Shown: positions 1 to 7,788, numbered from the stretch's first letter. The stretch: DNA of 42,548 nt from Arcobacter sp. (GCA_020048055.1 JAIFNA010000014.1:1-42548), one strand, 5' to 3'. The notes: generated by a model from the letters alone, not told the origin. Numbers and translations are program-made.

Positions 1-73
1 CCAAATTGGTTTCAAAAAAACTATCAATATCTTTTACTATACATTCCCAATGTGAGCCGTGAGTGTAATCCAT
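1..73 (-). CDS. Hypothetical protein, N-terminal part only
   Basis: A minus-strand reading frame starts with ATG at 73 and runs off the left edge, giving a peptide that begins MDYTHGSHWECIVKDIDSFF. A clean AAGGA ribosome binding site lies just upstream of the ATG, which supports a real start. A second ATG 8 bases further upstream is in another frame and stops within 15 codons. Only about 24 residues are visible and I do not recognise a family. It follows the 169-aa unknown gene on the same strand after a 55-base gap, so the two may be co-transcribed. Confidence 0.55.
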   Translation of the reverse strand, partial: MDYTHGSHWECIVKDIDSFFETNL

Positions 74-128
74 GATTTCATCCTTATTTTACTTTTAGTC
101 TATTTTTTAATAGTCCATATCATTTATT

Positions 129-638
129 CTAAAGAATAAAATTTTCATCATTTTCAAAAAATTCTATTGCTTTTTCTTCAGTTATTCTTTTGCTTAGATT
201 AAGATATTCTTTGACTTCATCAACAAAAATTTTACAAGATTTCTTGTCGTAGTCTCGTAAATTTTTAGGGTATTTTATATCAAGTTTTTTCATTATCGTA
301 AATTGTTGTGAATCAAATCGTTCTATATCTTGGCAATAATTACCTGTTTCAATACACTCTTGAAATTTTATTTCTGCCTCATTGATAGTAATTGGAGCAA
401 AACCGTCAGATGTGCCATCACAAAATAAAAAATATTTTATATATTGACCATTAAGAGGTTTTACATTTCTACTTCTTTTATATATCATTTCTGCTTCGAC
501 ACCAAATTTTTTTCTAAGATGGCTATCTTTATAGTCATATTGAGTATAAAACCAATCAGGATCTATAAACATTATTTGAGGTAATGTTTTTCCTTTAACT
601 TTATTATTTGTTCCAAAGTCTATTCTGTTCCATATCAT
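129..638 (-). CDS. Hypothetical protein, 169 aa
   Basis: Unrecognised protein. The start is supported by AAGGATGATTTT directly before the ATG. Residues 14-30 contain KVKGKTLPQIMFIDPDWFY, which resembles the short 'GKxKGKxLxEI..DPxYL' motif in the C-terminal domain of exodeoxyribonuclease X-like proteins; this is a weak resemblance from memory. No signal peptide or membrane segment is seen, so it is probably cytosolic. It lies beyond the restriction-modification genes on the same strand and directly after the remnant that ends at 650, whose stop codon lies just before this gene's ribosome binding site. That context suggests an accessory or defence-island cargo gene, but no function can be assigned. 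Confidence 0.7.
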   Translation of the reverse strand: MIWNRIDFGTNNKVKGKTLPQIMFIDPDWFYTQYDYKDSHLRKKFGVEAEMIYKRSRNVKPLNGQYIKYFLFCDGTSDGFAPITINEAEIKFQECIETGNYCQDIERFDSQQFTIMKKLDIKYPKNLRDYDKKSCKIFVDEVKEYLNLSKRITEEKAIEFFENDENFIL

Positions 639-649
639 AAAATCATCCT

Positions 650-796
650 TTAAATAAGTGTTCTAATTCTATCTTGAATTTTACTAGCCAGTTCCTCTTT
701 TGTACTCCATAAAATATGTGGATATTGTCTTGTATCAAAAGATAGCTTATCCACTTCATTTTGTTTACAAGTCCAAATAACAGTTATTTTTATCGT
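650..796 (-). pseudogene. C-terminal remnant of a nucleotide-processing-like (NDT/TIR-like) gene
   Basis: This minus-strand frame is open for 48 codons, ends at TAA 650-652, is closed by TGA at 797-799, and has no ATG. It reads VIWTCKQNEVDKLSFDTRQY followed by PHILWSTKEELASKIQDRI. From memory this matches the C-terminus of a bacterial family with a nucleoside 2-deoxyribosyltransferase-/TIR-like fold, where the segment usually follows 'GGVYFEAG..LGLGxPVIWTC'. The N-terminal catalytic part is missing upstream. It looks like the tail of a gene cut away when other cargo arrived. The rest of the gap to 841 shows no gene. Confidence 0.5.
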
Positions 797-841
797 TCAC
801 TTTATTATCTCCAATGTTTTGAGGTTCTTACTCATCGTCTT

Positions 842-1345
842 CTAAATTTCTTCTTCATTAGACATTCTTTGACCCTCATTTACAATATTCGTACCCACTT
901 CAAGCCAAACAATCTCACGAATATTTAAAAGATTGAGTTCGCCGTCACAATCTGTTAACTGTAAAAATTCATTATTATCATCAGATACAGAATCCAAACT
1001 AAATATCAAATTATATATCTCTTTTTCATCTTCAATATCTATCGGAAACTCTTCACTCCAACCTCTCAGAAATAAAGATAAACTTTTATCAAAATTTGGA
1101 TTATTTAATGAAGTATTTAAACTTCCTATGTCAAAAAGCATCTGAACTGCCTGAATATCTTTTATAGAAATACAAACACTTAGCCCATCAACTGTATCAA
1201 AGCTAAAAAATGAGGTATTATTCGTCTGATTTCTATTTTGTAAAACTTCATTTAACCTATTTTGCTCTTCTTCTAAAACTCTATATATTCTTGTATTTGA
1301 AATATTTTTTAAGAAAAATTTCAAACTATAAACTACTGCATTCAT
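842..1345 (-). CDS. Hypothetical protein coupled to hsdS, 167 aa
   Basis: Unrecognised acidic, probably cytosolic protein. Its ATG at 1345 lies 20 bases inside the 3' end of hsdS in another frame and is preceded by a strong AGGAGG ribosome binding site 8 bases upstream, so this start is secure and translation is likely coupled to hsdS. Residues 1-45 look helical with a charged EEEQNRLNEVLQNRNQ segment; the rest alternates hydrophobic and acidic residues and has no metal or nucleotide motif I can name. Its position as the last gene of the restriction-modification operon suggests an accessory role in that system, but this is inference only. Confidence 0.75.
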   Translation of the reverse strand: MNAVVYSLKFFLKNISNTRIYRVLEEEQNRLNEVLQNRNQTNNTSFFSFDTVDGLSVCISIKDIQAVQMLFDIGSLNTSLNNPNFDKSLSLFLRGWSEEFPIDIEDEKEIYNLIFSLDSVSDDNNEFLQLTDCDGELNLLNIREIVWLEVGTNIVNEGQRMSNEEEI

Positions 1346-2738
1346 CTTCGCAACCTCCTAATATTAATTTTTCAATTTTATTTTTTGCCTCGTTCTCATC
1401 CTCTTCAATCGCAACTTCAACTGCTTTTTTGGCTTGTTCTAAAAGTCTTTTTGATGCCTCTTTTAGTTCAAATGATTGTTTGATTTTTTCTTCGATTTGA
1501 ACTTGGATTGATTGGGCGATGATTGGGATTACTAAATCTTTTAAAGTTTCTTGATTTAGTCTTTGTTGAACAGAACCTCTCGAAAGTCTTTCTATTAACA
1601 TTCTGTTATATGAGTTATTAAAAAGTAAAGTATAGACAAAAGGATTTAAATTATCAGGCAACCTAAAACATAATACATTATCGCTATAAATACTTCCTTC
1701 CATCATTTTATCAACCGTTCCAAAGATGCCAAGTGTACCTACTCTTGCAGTCACTATATCTCCATTTTTAACAAACTTTGTAAAATTAATAGGATTTACA
1801 AAATAATCTTCATCTTCAACTATAAGTCCATTTGAAATATTTGTACTTCTTATATAAAACTTTAAATTAGTATCTTTAACAAAATATTCTTCTGAATACT
1901 CACCAGTTTCAATAGAAACCAAAATATTATTTAAAGTGTCAAATCCACCTTTATAACTTTTAATTTTTTCAATAATATCATTATATTTTGGCTGATAATA
2001 TTCGCTATCAAGTCGTCCACTAATTCCAAAACTTTCACTTAATGTTTTAATAGCGATATTGTCACTTCGAGGCACGAAGCAGTCCAAATCAAGCTCTTTT
2101 AAAAGTAACTTTTCCGCTTCTTTGTAGAGGATTTTGCTTTCTTCTAATTTTTTATATGAAGATTTTACAAGGGTTTCTATTTTGGTTTGGAAAGTGTTTG
2201 AAAAGATTGGGATTATAAAACTATTAAAATCTTTTGGATAAATTTCAATTTGCCCAGAACTTCCACTATAGTATCTGCTAATTTGAGATTGTCCATAGTA
2301 TGATTTTAAAAATATTGTTAAATAATATGAGTTTATATTTTTTGCAACAATAATATTTACATGATTATCAACTGAAATTTTTTCATTTAGGTAATTAATA
2401 TTTACTCTTCCAAGAGTTCCAACACCTGTTGAATTTATCATAATAGCTTCTTTTGGAACTAATGCACCATAACCATTTTTTGCACTCTCATAATCTAAAA
2501 AATAATCTCGTATATATTGACTATTTAAAACTTTTATATTTGAATTTTCATCATAGATAGGCTGTTTATATCTAGCATTGAAACTATTTAGTTTTGATAA
2601 ATATTCGTATTGTTTGTTTAACAATATTTTTTTAACATTTAAGCAACTTTTATTTACAAATTCACTATCAAATCTAAACTTTTCATTATCTTCTAAAACC
2701 TCACTAAGTTTAAGTTCAACAGCTTCCAACCCATCCAA
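1326..2738 (-). CDS. hsdS: Restriction-modification specificity (S) subunit
   Basis: DNA-recognition subunit that would direct the partner nuclease-methylase (2774-4861) to a bipartite site. The protein has the usual S-subunit layout: target recognition domain 1 at about residues 20-180, a central helix around EESKILYKEAEKLLLKELDL at about 197-216, target recognition domain 2 at about 240-410, and a C-terminal helix near FELKEASKRLLEQAKK. Phrases such as GVGTLGRV and ARVGTLGIFG occur at equivalent places in the two halves. The start is uncertain: the only in-frame start is TTG at 2738 without a good ribosome binding site, yet the frame is open upstream to the hsdM stop and that part (GKVDSPFDKAKYKALL) reads like coding sequence. 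Confidence 0.9.
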   Translation of the reverse strand: MDGLEAVELKLSEVLEDNEKFRFDSEFVNKSCLNVKKILLNKQYEYLSKLNSFNARYKQPIYDENSNIKVLNSQYIRDYFLDYESAKNGYGALVPKEAIMINSTGVGTLGRVNINYLNEKISVDNHVNIIVAKNINSYYLTIFLKSYYGQSQISRYYSGSSGQIEIYPKDFNSFIIPIFSNTFQTKIETLVKSSYKKLEESKILYKEAEKLLLKELDLDCFVPRSDNIAIKTLSESFGISGRLDSEYYQPKYNDIIEKIKSYKGGFDTLNNILVSIETGEYSEEYFVKDTNLKFYIRSTNISNGLIVEDEDYFVNPINFTKFVKNGDIVTARVGTLGIFGTVDKMMEGSIYSDNVLCFRLPDNLNPFVYTLLFNNSYNRMLIERLSRGSVQQRLNQETLKDLVIPIIAQSIQVQIEEKIKQSFELKEASKRLLEQAKKAVEVAIEEDENEAKNKIEKLILGGCEDECSSL

Positions 2739-2773
2739 TAAAGCTTTATATTTCGCTTTATCAAATGGGCTAT

Positions 2774-4861
2774 CTACTTTCCCGAAAAGCTTAAGTCCTC
2801 TTTTTTAGCAAACTCTGCAAAGGCTTCGGCTATTCCGTCACTAGTCAAGCCATCATGATTAAAAAGGTCGTGTTCTACTATTAAGTGGTCGTGATTGTCA
2901 AGCTTATTTGTTCCATCTTCATTTTTAACATAAATCTTTTCGCCACTATTGTCTTTACTCTGTTTTTGCATCGTTGCAAAGAATATAGGATAATCCTCTT
3001 TTTTAGGGCAAAGTTTTTCATCCCATTTTTGAACTATCAGAACCGATGTTTTTGTTCCAGTATGCGGTTTAAATACATTTCCATGAAGTCCAATAACTGC
3101 TAAAATTCTGCATTTTTGGGCTATAAAGTCCCTTACAAATTTATCACTTGAGTTATTAAATCTCCCTTGAGGTAAAACAACTGCCATTCTTCCACCACTT
3201 TTGAGCATATCAAGGTTTCTTTCAATAAATAAAATATCTCTTGAAACTTTACTGTGCCATCCTTTGTATCTTGTTGCTTCATCGATAGATGAACCTGCTC
3301 GTTTTTCTATTTTTTGCCCTAAATCATACCTATGTATTATACGACTTTCTTTTATGTCCCCAGCAAATGGTGGATTTGCCATAACTATATCAAATTCAAA
3401 CTCTTTACAGTCGTAAACTTGTTTCGTTGTCACATAAGTTTTTCCGTTTCGTTCCTCTTCAATTTCAATAATATTTGGTTTTTTGTTTTTGAGTTGTTTT
3501 TTTAGATTATTCCAACCAGTTCCATAAGTATCTAACCACTCTTGGTTATGGTAGCTTTCATCCCATCTTTCAAAATCCAATGAGTTCATATTCAAAACAT
3601 TTGTATGTCCATCACCTGCTATGATATTTAACATTCTTGCTACTCGTACTGTTTTTTTATCAAAATCAATTCCAAAAACTTTTTCTTTTACATATTGTAA
3701 AGCTCGTTCGTGCTTTTTTTCTGCTGTGAATAAATGAGATTCTTCTATCCCTAAATCTTGATATATTTTTTTCCATACATCAAAAACGGTATGTATTGGA
3801 AATCCACAACTTCCACTTGCAGTATCCATCATAGTTTCATTTTCTTGAGGATTTAGCATTTTGACACACATATCAATTGCATATCGTGGGGTAAAATATT
3901 GCCCTTTTTCACCTTTTGCATTTTTATTAACTAAATATTCAAAAGCATCATCTATAACATCAAGATTTGAATTAAATAACTTTACATCTTGAAGCGAACT
4001 AACACAAACAGACAAATGAGAAGCTGTAAGCTCAAGTAATTCATCTTCTTTAAAAATCCCTCCCCATTGTTTCTTTGCCTTGCTAAATATGTTTTCAATC
4101 TTTTCTTTTAATTGGCTGTCACTTTCACCATAGTTTCTAAATTCTAGATTTTTTGTTATACCTCTTGTATTTTGAAGTTCATCAAAAAGCTTGATAAATA
4201 TAAGTTTGAAAACCTCCTCAAATACATCAACTCCAGCATTTGCTAAAACTTCATCTTCCATATCCAAAACAATATTTTTTAAACTTCGTTTTTGAGTTTT
4301 TAAAATATCTTTTTTTATCAAATCATTGATATTAAATTCTTCTTTTAAAACATCTTTTAATGACTCTTTTGCTGTTGGAATATCGGTTATTGGTTCAAAG
4401 TAGTTAGGGTCTTTTCTGTGATAATAAACAACTTGCTCTCCATTGCTCCAGATAGCCATTGTAGCCCCAGTGGAATTACAATAACTTTTTAACTGCTCTT
4501 TACCATCTTTGAGGGTTGGCTTTTTAACCTCAATCACTATATATGGTACTGTTGGATTTAGCTTATCCATAATAACAATATCAGCTCTTTTGACTTCTCG
4601 CCCAAAATGAACTGCAAATTCTATTTGCATACGATTATAAGGGTAATCATAATCCTCGTGTAGAGAGAGTAAAAAAAGTTGTCTTACTATCTCTTCTGGC
4701 TTAATTTGAATCTCTTTTTTTCGCACCAAACAAGTTACGAAATAAGTTTTTTTACCCTTAACTTCTTTTTCAAAGATTGAAGATTCCAGTTTTTCTAAGT
4801 GTTCTGTTTTAAATTGTGTAAGTTTGTAGTTTGAATCTTTAAGTATTTCACTTATTTTCAT
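2774..4861 (-). CDS. hsdM: Nuclease-methyltransferase fusion (PDDEXK + HsdM-type N6-adenine methylase)
   Basis: Single polypeptide combining cleavage and methylation. Residues about 75-145 form an HsdR-N/PDDEXK-like domain, with D94 in KRADIVI, E111-x-K113 in IVIEVKKP, and a QLKSY segment at 123-127. Residues 315-660 are an HsdM-type N6-adenine methylase: GQYFTP 320-325, SAM motif I DTASGSCGF 346-353 region, and catalytic NPPF 496-499. No helicase domain is present and no separate hsdR lies in the window. With the neighbouring S subunit this matches the two-gene layout of BcgI-type (type IIB) systems more closely than a classical three-gene type I system. The ATG at 4861 sits 40 bases after a TATAAT box. 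Confidence 0.9.
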   Translation of the reverse strand: MKISEILKDSNYKLTQFKTEHLEKLESSIFEKEVKGKKTYFVTCLVRKKEIQIKPEEIVRQLFLLSLHEDYDYPYNRMQIEFAVHFGREVKRADIVIMDKLNPTVPYIVIEVKKPTLKDGKEQLKSYCNSTGATMAIWSNGEQVVYYHRKDPNYFEPITDIPTAKESLKDVLKEEFNINDLIKKDILKTQKRSLKNIVLDMEDEVLANAGVDVFEEVFKLIFIKLFDELQNTRGITKNLEFRNYGESDSQLKEKIENIFSKAKKQWGGIFKEDELLELTASHLSVCVSSLQDVKLFNSNLDVIDDAFEYLVNKNAKGEKGQYFTPRYAIDMCVKMLNPQENETMMDTASGSCGFPIHTVFDVWKKIYQDLGIEESHLFTAEKKHERALQYVKEKVFGIDFDKKTVRVARMLNIIAGDGHTNVLNMNSLDFERWDESYHNQEWLDTYGTGWNNLKKQLKNKKPNIIEIEEERNGKTYVTTKQVYDCKEFEFDIVMANPPFAGDIKESRIIHRYDLGQKIEKRAGSSIDEATRYKGWHSKVSRDILFIERNLDMLKSGGRMAVVLPQGRFNNSSDKFVRDFIAQKCRILAVIGLHGNVFKPHTGTKTSVLIVQKWDEKLCPKKEDYPIFFATMQKQSKDNSGEKIYVKNEDGTNKLDNHDHLIVEHDLFNHDGLTSDGIAEAFAEFAKKEDLSFSGK

Positions 4862-4898
4862 AGAGTACCTTTTGAGTGTTTTTGTATATTTTTAATAT

Positions 4899-4929
4899 TT
4901 GATTATAACCCAAACTTGCCCAAAGTTTT
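4899..4929 (-). promoter_or_regulatory. Promoter block of the nuclease-methylase operon (copy 1 of a 31-bp repeat)
   Basis: Read on the minus strand the block contains GTTTGGGTTATAATC, with a perfect TATAAT -10 box at 4902-4907, 40 bases before the ATG at 4861. The same 31 bases, with one mismatch, occur at 5482-5512 before the antitoxin gene. Repetition in front of two separate genes and the consensus -10 support a promoter. Confidence 0.7.
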
Positions 4930-4970
4930 GTATGGTAAACCCTTGAAAAATTGAGCTTTTTTTGAAGTTA

Positions 4971-5240
4971 TCAATTCCAAAGATTTTTATTAAATATCCC
5001 TAAAATAATGATTTTTTGATTTGGTATGTCGATTTCAAAAGGCACAGTGTAGCCTTTGAAGATAAGTTCTCTTAGATTTTCATCTTTGGTTTTTTTGCGA
5101 TAAGCATAAGGAGTTTGGGGGATGTTTTGTATTTTAAAATTTATAGCATTGAAAAATTCCAATGCCCTTGATGGACTATCAAGTGCTATAAAATCAACTA
5201 TCGCCTCAAGTTCATATTAAAATCTTAACGATTGCTCTAA
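4971..5240 (-). pseudogene. ParE/RelE-family toxin, broken by an in-frame stop
   Basis: The C-terminal part, residues such as RELIFKGYTVPFEIDI followed by IIILGIF, is typical of ParE/RelE toxins (mRNA interferase or gyrase poison fold). The frame continues upstream as YELEAIVDFIALDSPSRALE, the expected N-terminal helices, but is cut by TAA at 5217-5219; before that it reads SLRF and overlaps the antitoxin end. The only start after the stop is TTG at 5162, which would drop the first helices. The toxin is therefore probably inactive or N-terminally truncated. It lies directly after the antitoxin gene (5243-5452), the normal order for this class. Confidence 0.65.
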
Positions 5241-5242
5241 TT

Positions 5243-5452
5243 TTAAAGTTGTGATACTAATTTCTCTCTGATTCTATCAAGTCCAGTTCCAAATGGAACA
5301 GTTTTCATCTTCCCACTTCGATACTCTTGCGACCTTTTGAGTATCTCTTCATCAAGCGATTTTTTGATAGTGATAGCATCGTCAGGTAGAGTTTTGATGA
5401 AGTTTTCAAACTCTGGTAAATATTGCTCTTTTATACTTACTTTCATAGTCAT
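5243..5452 (-). CDS. Toxin-antitoxin system antitoxin, 69 aa
   Basis: Small acidic/basic protein placed immediately before the ParE-like frame, with an AAGGAG ribosome binding site upstream of the ATG at 5452. Sequence such as KTLPDDAITIKKSLDEEI and a C-terminal RIREKLVSQL is in keeping with a type II antitoxin, although no classic ribbon-helix-helix signature is obvious. Identification rests mainly on gene order, size and the toxin-like partner. It is transcribed from the second copy of the 31-bp promoter block, with TATAAT at 5485-5490, about 32 bases upstream of the start. Confidence 0.7.
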   Translation of the reverse strand: MTMKVSIKEQYLPEFENFIKTLPDDAITIKKSLDEEILKRSQEYRSGKMKTVPFGTGLDRIREKLVSQL

Positions 5453-5481
5453 TTGCTACTCCTTGTTTGTATTTTTATTTT

Positions 5482-5512
5482 TTGATTATAACCCAAACTT
5501 ACCCAAAGTTTT
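5482..5512 (-). promoter_or_regulatory. Promoter block of the antitoxin gene (copy 2 of a 31-bp repeat)
   Basis: Matches 4899-4929 at 30 of 31 positions, the mismatch being at the 20th base. On the minus strand it carries TATAAT (5485-5490). It points to a duplicated promoter or operator shared by the toxin-antitoxin pair and the restriction-modification genes. Confidence 0.7.
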
Positions 5513-5569
5513 ATAGGGCAATTTTGAAATAGTTCTACTATTTGCAATTTTCAATTCAATAGAGCTTTT

Positions 5570-5605
5570 GATTATTTCACGATTATTTCACAATTAGACT
5601 ATAAA
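5570..5605 (+). promoter_or_regulatory. Tandem 11-bp operator and promoter of the DUF1104-like gene
   Basis: The 11-mer GATTATTTCAC occurs twice, head to tail, at 5570-5580 and 5581-5591. It is followed by a -10-like TATAAA at 5600-5605, so the repeats cover the -35 position. Direct repeats of about 11 bp over the -35 are the usual binding layout for OmpR-family regulators. The OmpR-type regulator gene starts at 5982, so it is the natural candidate binder. Confidence 0.55.
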
Positions 5606-5641
5606 CTACGATATTAGAAAATATAAAACAAGGAGACGAAG

Positions 5642-5920
5642 ATGAAAAAAACAGTAGCAGGAGTATTATTTATAGGGGCAACACTTTTTGGGGCTGATTA
5701 TACAAATATGAGTCTAGATGATTTATCGCTTCAAAAAGGGAGTATCCCAGAAGCTGATAGAGAAGCTTTTAAAAGTTCTATGCAAACTAAAGTTAATGCT
5801 TTAACACCTGATGAAAGAGACAACATGAAAAAAGAAAATGGTATGAATGAGCAAAGTATTAAAAGACAAAATGGACAAAAACAACAAAGTGGTAAAGGTA
5901 AAAAACAAACTTTATACTAA
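5642..5920 (+). CDS. Small exported protein, DUF1104-like
   Basis: 92-aa protein with a signal peptide at residues 1-18 (KKTVAGVLFIGATLFGA) and a mature part beginning DYTNMSLDDLSLQKGSIPEA. This pattern, followed by a helix with LTPDERDNM, resembles DUF1104 proteins common in Campylobacterota; function unknown. The tail is rich in Gln, Lys, Gly and Asn. The start is backed by AAGGAG 6 bases upstream. It stands directly before a two-component system and behind a tandem-repeat operator, so it may be a target or periplasmic accessory of that system, much as small periplasmic proteins accompany some metal- or stress-sensing systems (inference). Confidence 0.75.
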   Translation: MKKTVAGVLFIGATLFGADYTNMSLDDLSLQKGSIPEADREAFKSSMQTKVNALTPDERDNMKKENGMNEQSIKRQNGQKQQSGKGKKQTLY

Positions 5921-5970
5921 AAATATTTTAGATAATGGCATTAAGCAAATCAATGAAAATATCTTTTTGG

Positions 5971-5981
5971 TATAATCAGCC
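5971..5981 (+). promoter_or_regulatory. Extended -10 promoter giving a probably leaderless mRNA
   Basis: TGG-TATAAT ends at 5976, only 5 bases before the ATG at 5982, and no ribosome binding site fits between them. Transcription would start at or next to the A of the ATG. Confidence 0.55.
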
Positions 5982-6638
5982 ATGAAAATTTTATACCTAG
6001 AAGATGACTTAAATCTATCGCAAACAGTTGAAGAATACCTAAATGAAAATGGCTTTGAAGTTGTTTGTGTTTATGATGGTGATGAAGCTTTGGATTTACT
6101 TTATAGTTCAAACTTTGATTTGTTGATTTTTGATGTACAAGTTCCTAATCTCGATGGCTTCTCTCTTTTAAAACTCTTACGAGAAGCAAATATCAAAACA
6201 CCAGCAATATTTACAACTTCACGAAATACAATTGATGATTTATCCCTTGGATACGATGTTGGAGCTGATGATTATCTTAAAAAACCATTTGCCCTAAAAG
6301 AGCTTCATCTTAGGATAAAAGCGATTTTAAAACGAGAATATGGGATGAGCCAAAGTATTATAAAAATTAGTGATAGTGTTAGTTTTAATACAAATACACA
6401 AAAAATATATCTAAATGGCACACCTTATGAGATAAATCAAAAAGAGAGTGAACTGTTAAAACTACTGATAAAACATAACAATAGTTGCGTTGTTTTTGAT
6501 ACTATTTTTGAAACTGTTTGGAGTTTTGATGAGACTCATAGCGAACAAAGTTTGCGAACTTATATTAAAAATTTACGAAAAATATTGGGTAAAGATAAAA
6601 TTATAAGTATCAAAACAAAAGGATATATGTTTGTTTAG
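5982..6638 (+). CDS. OmpR-family response regulator
   Basis: Two-component DNA-binding regulator. The receiver spans about residues 1-115, with acidic pocket EDD 7-9, phosphoacceptor D51 (LLIFDVQVP) and the conserved Lys in DDYLKKPF. A winged-helix trans_reg_C domain covers about 125-218 (EINQKESELLKLLI, LRTYIKNLRKIL, KTKGYMFV). The start at MKILYLEDD is the normal family start. The upstream TATAAT is so close that the transcript looks leaderless. The stop overlaps the kinase start at 6631, so the two are translationally coupled. It probably acts on the GATTATTTCAC repeats at 5570-5591. Confidence 0.92.
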   Translation: MKILYLEDDLNLSQTVEEYLNENGFEVVCVYDGDEALDLLYSSNFDLLIFDVQVPNLDGFSLLKLLREANIKTPAIFTTSRNTIDDLSLGYDVGADDYLKKPFALKELHLRIKAILKREYGMSQSIIKISDSVSFNTNTQKIYLNGTPYEINQKESELLKLLIKHNNSCVVFDTIFETVWSFDETHSEQSLRTYIKNLRKILGKDKIISIKTKGYMFV

Positions 6639-7788
6639 TGGTGAAAAACAAACAATATTTAGTGTTTTAGCACTCTATCTCGTATCAACATTTTTACTTA
6701 TTAGCACTGTTGGGTTTGTATATTTTAAGTATGAAGCTAAGAAATTTCAAGATGAGATAAAACAACAATCACTCTTAAAAGCAAAACTCGTCCATAAAGA
6801 GCTTGAAAAGTTACAAAAAAGTGATGATGAACATCTAAAATATCCCAGATTTGAAGGATTTGAAAGTGCAATTTTTGATGGCGAAGGGAAGCTTATTTTT
6901 ACAACCGATGAGAATATTAAAGGGATAGATTTTACAAAAGAGATTTATAAAAAAGATGATTTCGTTTATTTTGTAACATCGTTACAGCCTTATTATTTTG
7001 GCGGAAAGTATATAGTTTTAAAACAAAAGAATATTGATTTTTTTGAAGATATTGGGAAAAATATCCTCTACCTTACTATGTTTATCCTTGTCGTAGTTGC
7101 TTTAACTTCACTCTTTTTGGTTAAACTCATCTTAAAACCAATACGAGACAACCTAGCTTTATTAGATAGATTTATAAAAGATACAACTCATGAATTAAAC
7201 ACACCACTATCTACAATTTTGACAAATATTGAACTTCTTGATGAGCTGAAACTTGAGGAGAAAACCCAAAAAAAGCTCATAAGGATAAAAATGGCGTCAC
7301 AAACTATTTTTGCACTTTATGATGATTTGGTGTATCTTACACTAAATAAAAATACAAAAAATCAAAATGAAATAGTTGATGTTTGTGATATTTTAAAAGA
7401 TAGGATTGAGTATTTTTCTTTGATGTTTGGGTCAAAAAATCTTAAAGTTGATTTTTTTGCAAATGGCACTTTTTTACTTTTTATCGATAGATCACAACTG
7501 ATCCGTTTGGTTGATAACCTTTTTTCAAATTGTTACAAATACTCAAAGAAAAATACCAAAATAACCGTTGAGCTTTTGGAAAACGCTTTTAGTATATCTG
7601 ATGAGGGGATTGGTATGAGTGATAGTGAGATAAGTAAGATATATCAAAGATACACAAGGTTTGATACAACTGTTGGTGGCTTTGGGATAGGGTACAGTAT
7701 AATCAAAAAGATAGCAGATGAGTATAGTTTGAAAATAGAGATTAAATCAAAAAAAGGGGTTGGAACTTGTGTAGTAATAAAAAAATAA
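6631..7788 (+). CDS. Sensor histidine kinase
   Basis: Inner-membrane sensor of 385 aa. Transmembrane segments lie at about 8-31 and 145-168 with a periplasmic sensing loop of about 110 residues between them. The HisKA box FIKDTTHELNTPLS has the phospho-accepting H187. The ATPase domain shows the N box (LVDNLFSNCYKYS), G1 (ISDEGIGMS) and G2 (GGFGIGYSI). No HAMP domain is evident between the second membrane segment and the H box. It overlaps the regulator gene by 8 bases and the cytochrome gene begins inside its 3' end. The signal is not readable from sequence; the heme protein and the rhodanese fusion downstream suggest a redox or sulfur cue (inference). Confidence 0.92.
   Translation: MFSGEKQTIFSVLALYLVSTFLLISTVGFVYFKYEAKKFQDEIKQQSLLKAKLVHKELEKLQKSDDEHLKYPRFEGFESAIFDGEGKLIFTTDENIKGIDFTKEIYKKDDFVYFVTSLQPYYFGGKYIVLKQKNIDFFEDIGKNILYLTMFILVVVALTSLFLVKLILKPIRDNLALLDRFIKDTTHELNTPLSTILTNIELLDELKLEEKTQKKLIRIKMASQTIFALYDDLVYLTLNKNTKNQNEIVDVCDILKDRIEYFSLMFGSKNLKVDFFANGTFLLFIDRSQLIRLVDNLFSNCYKYSKKNTKITVELLENAFSISDEGIGMSDSEISKIYQRYTRFDTTVGGFGIGYSIIKKIADEYSLKIEIKSKKGVGTCVVIKK

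Noticed and set aside
2774-4861. Classical type I HsdM alone
   Set aside because: The N-terminal 145 residues carry D-ExK nuclease residues that plain HsdM lacks, and no HsdR gene is present in the window.
1-5520. Integrated phage or insertion sequence
   Set aside because: No integrase, transposase, terminal inverted repeats or attachment-site duplication were found; only defence-type genes and a gene remnant.
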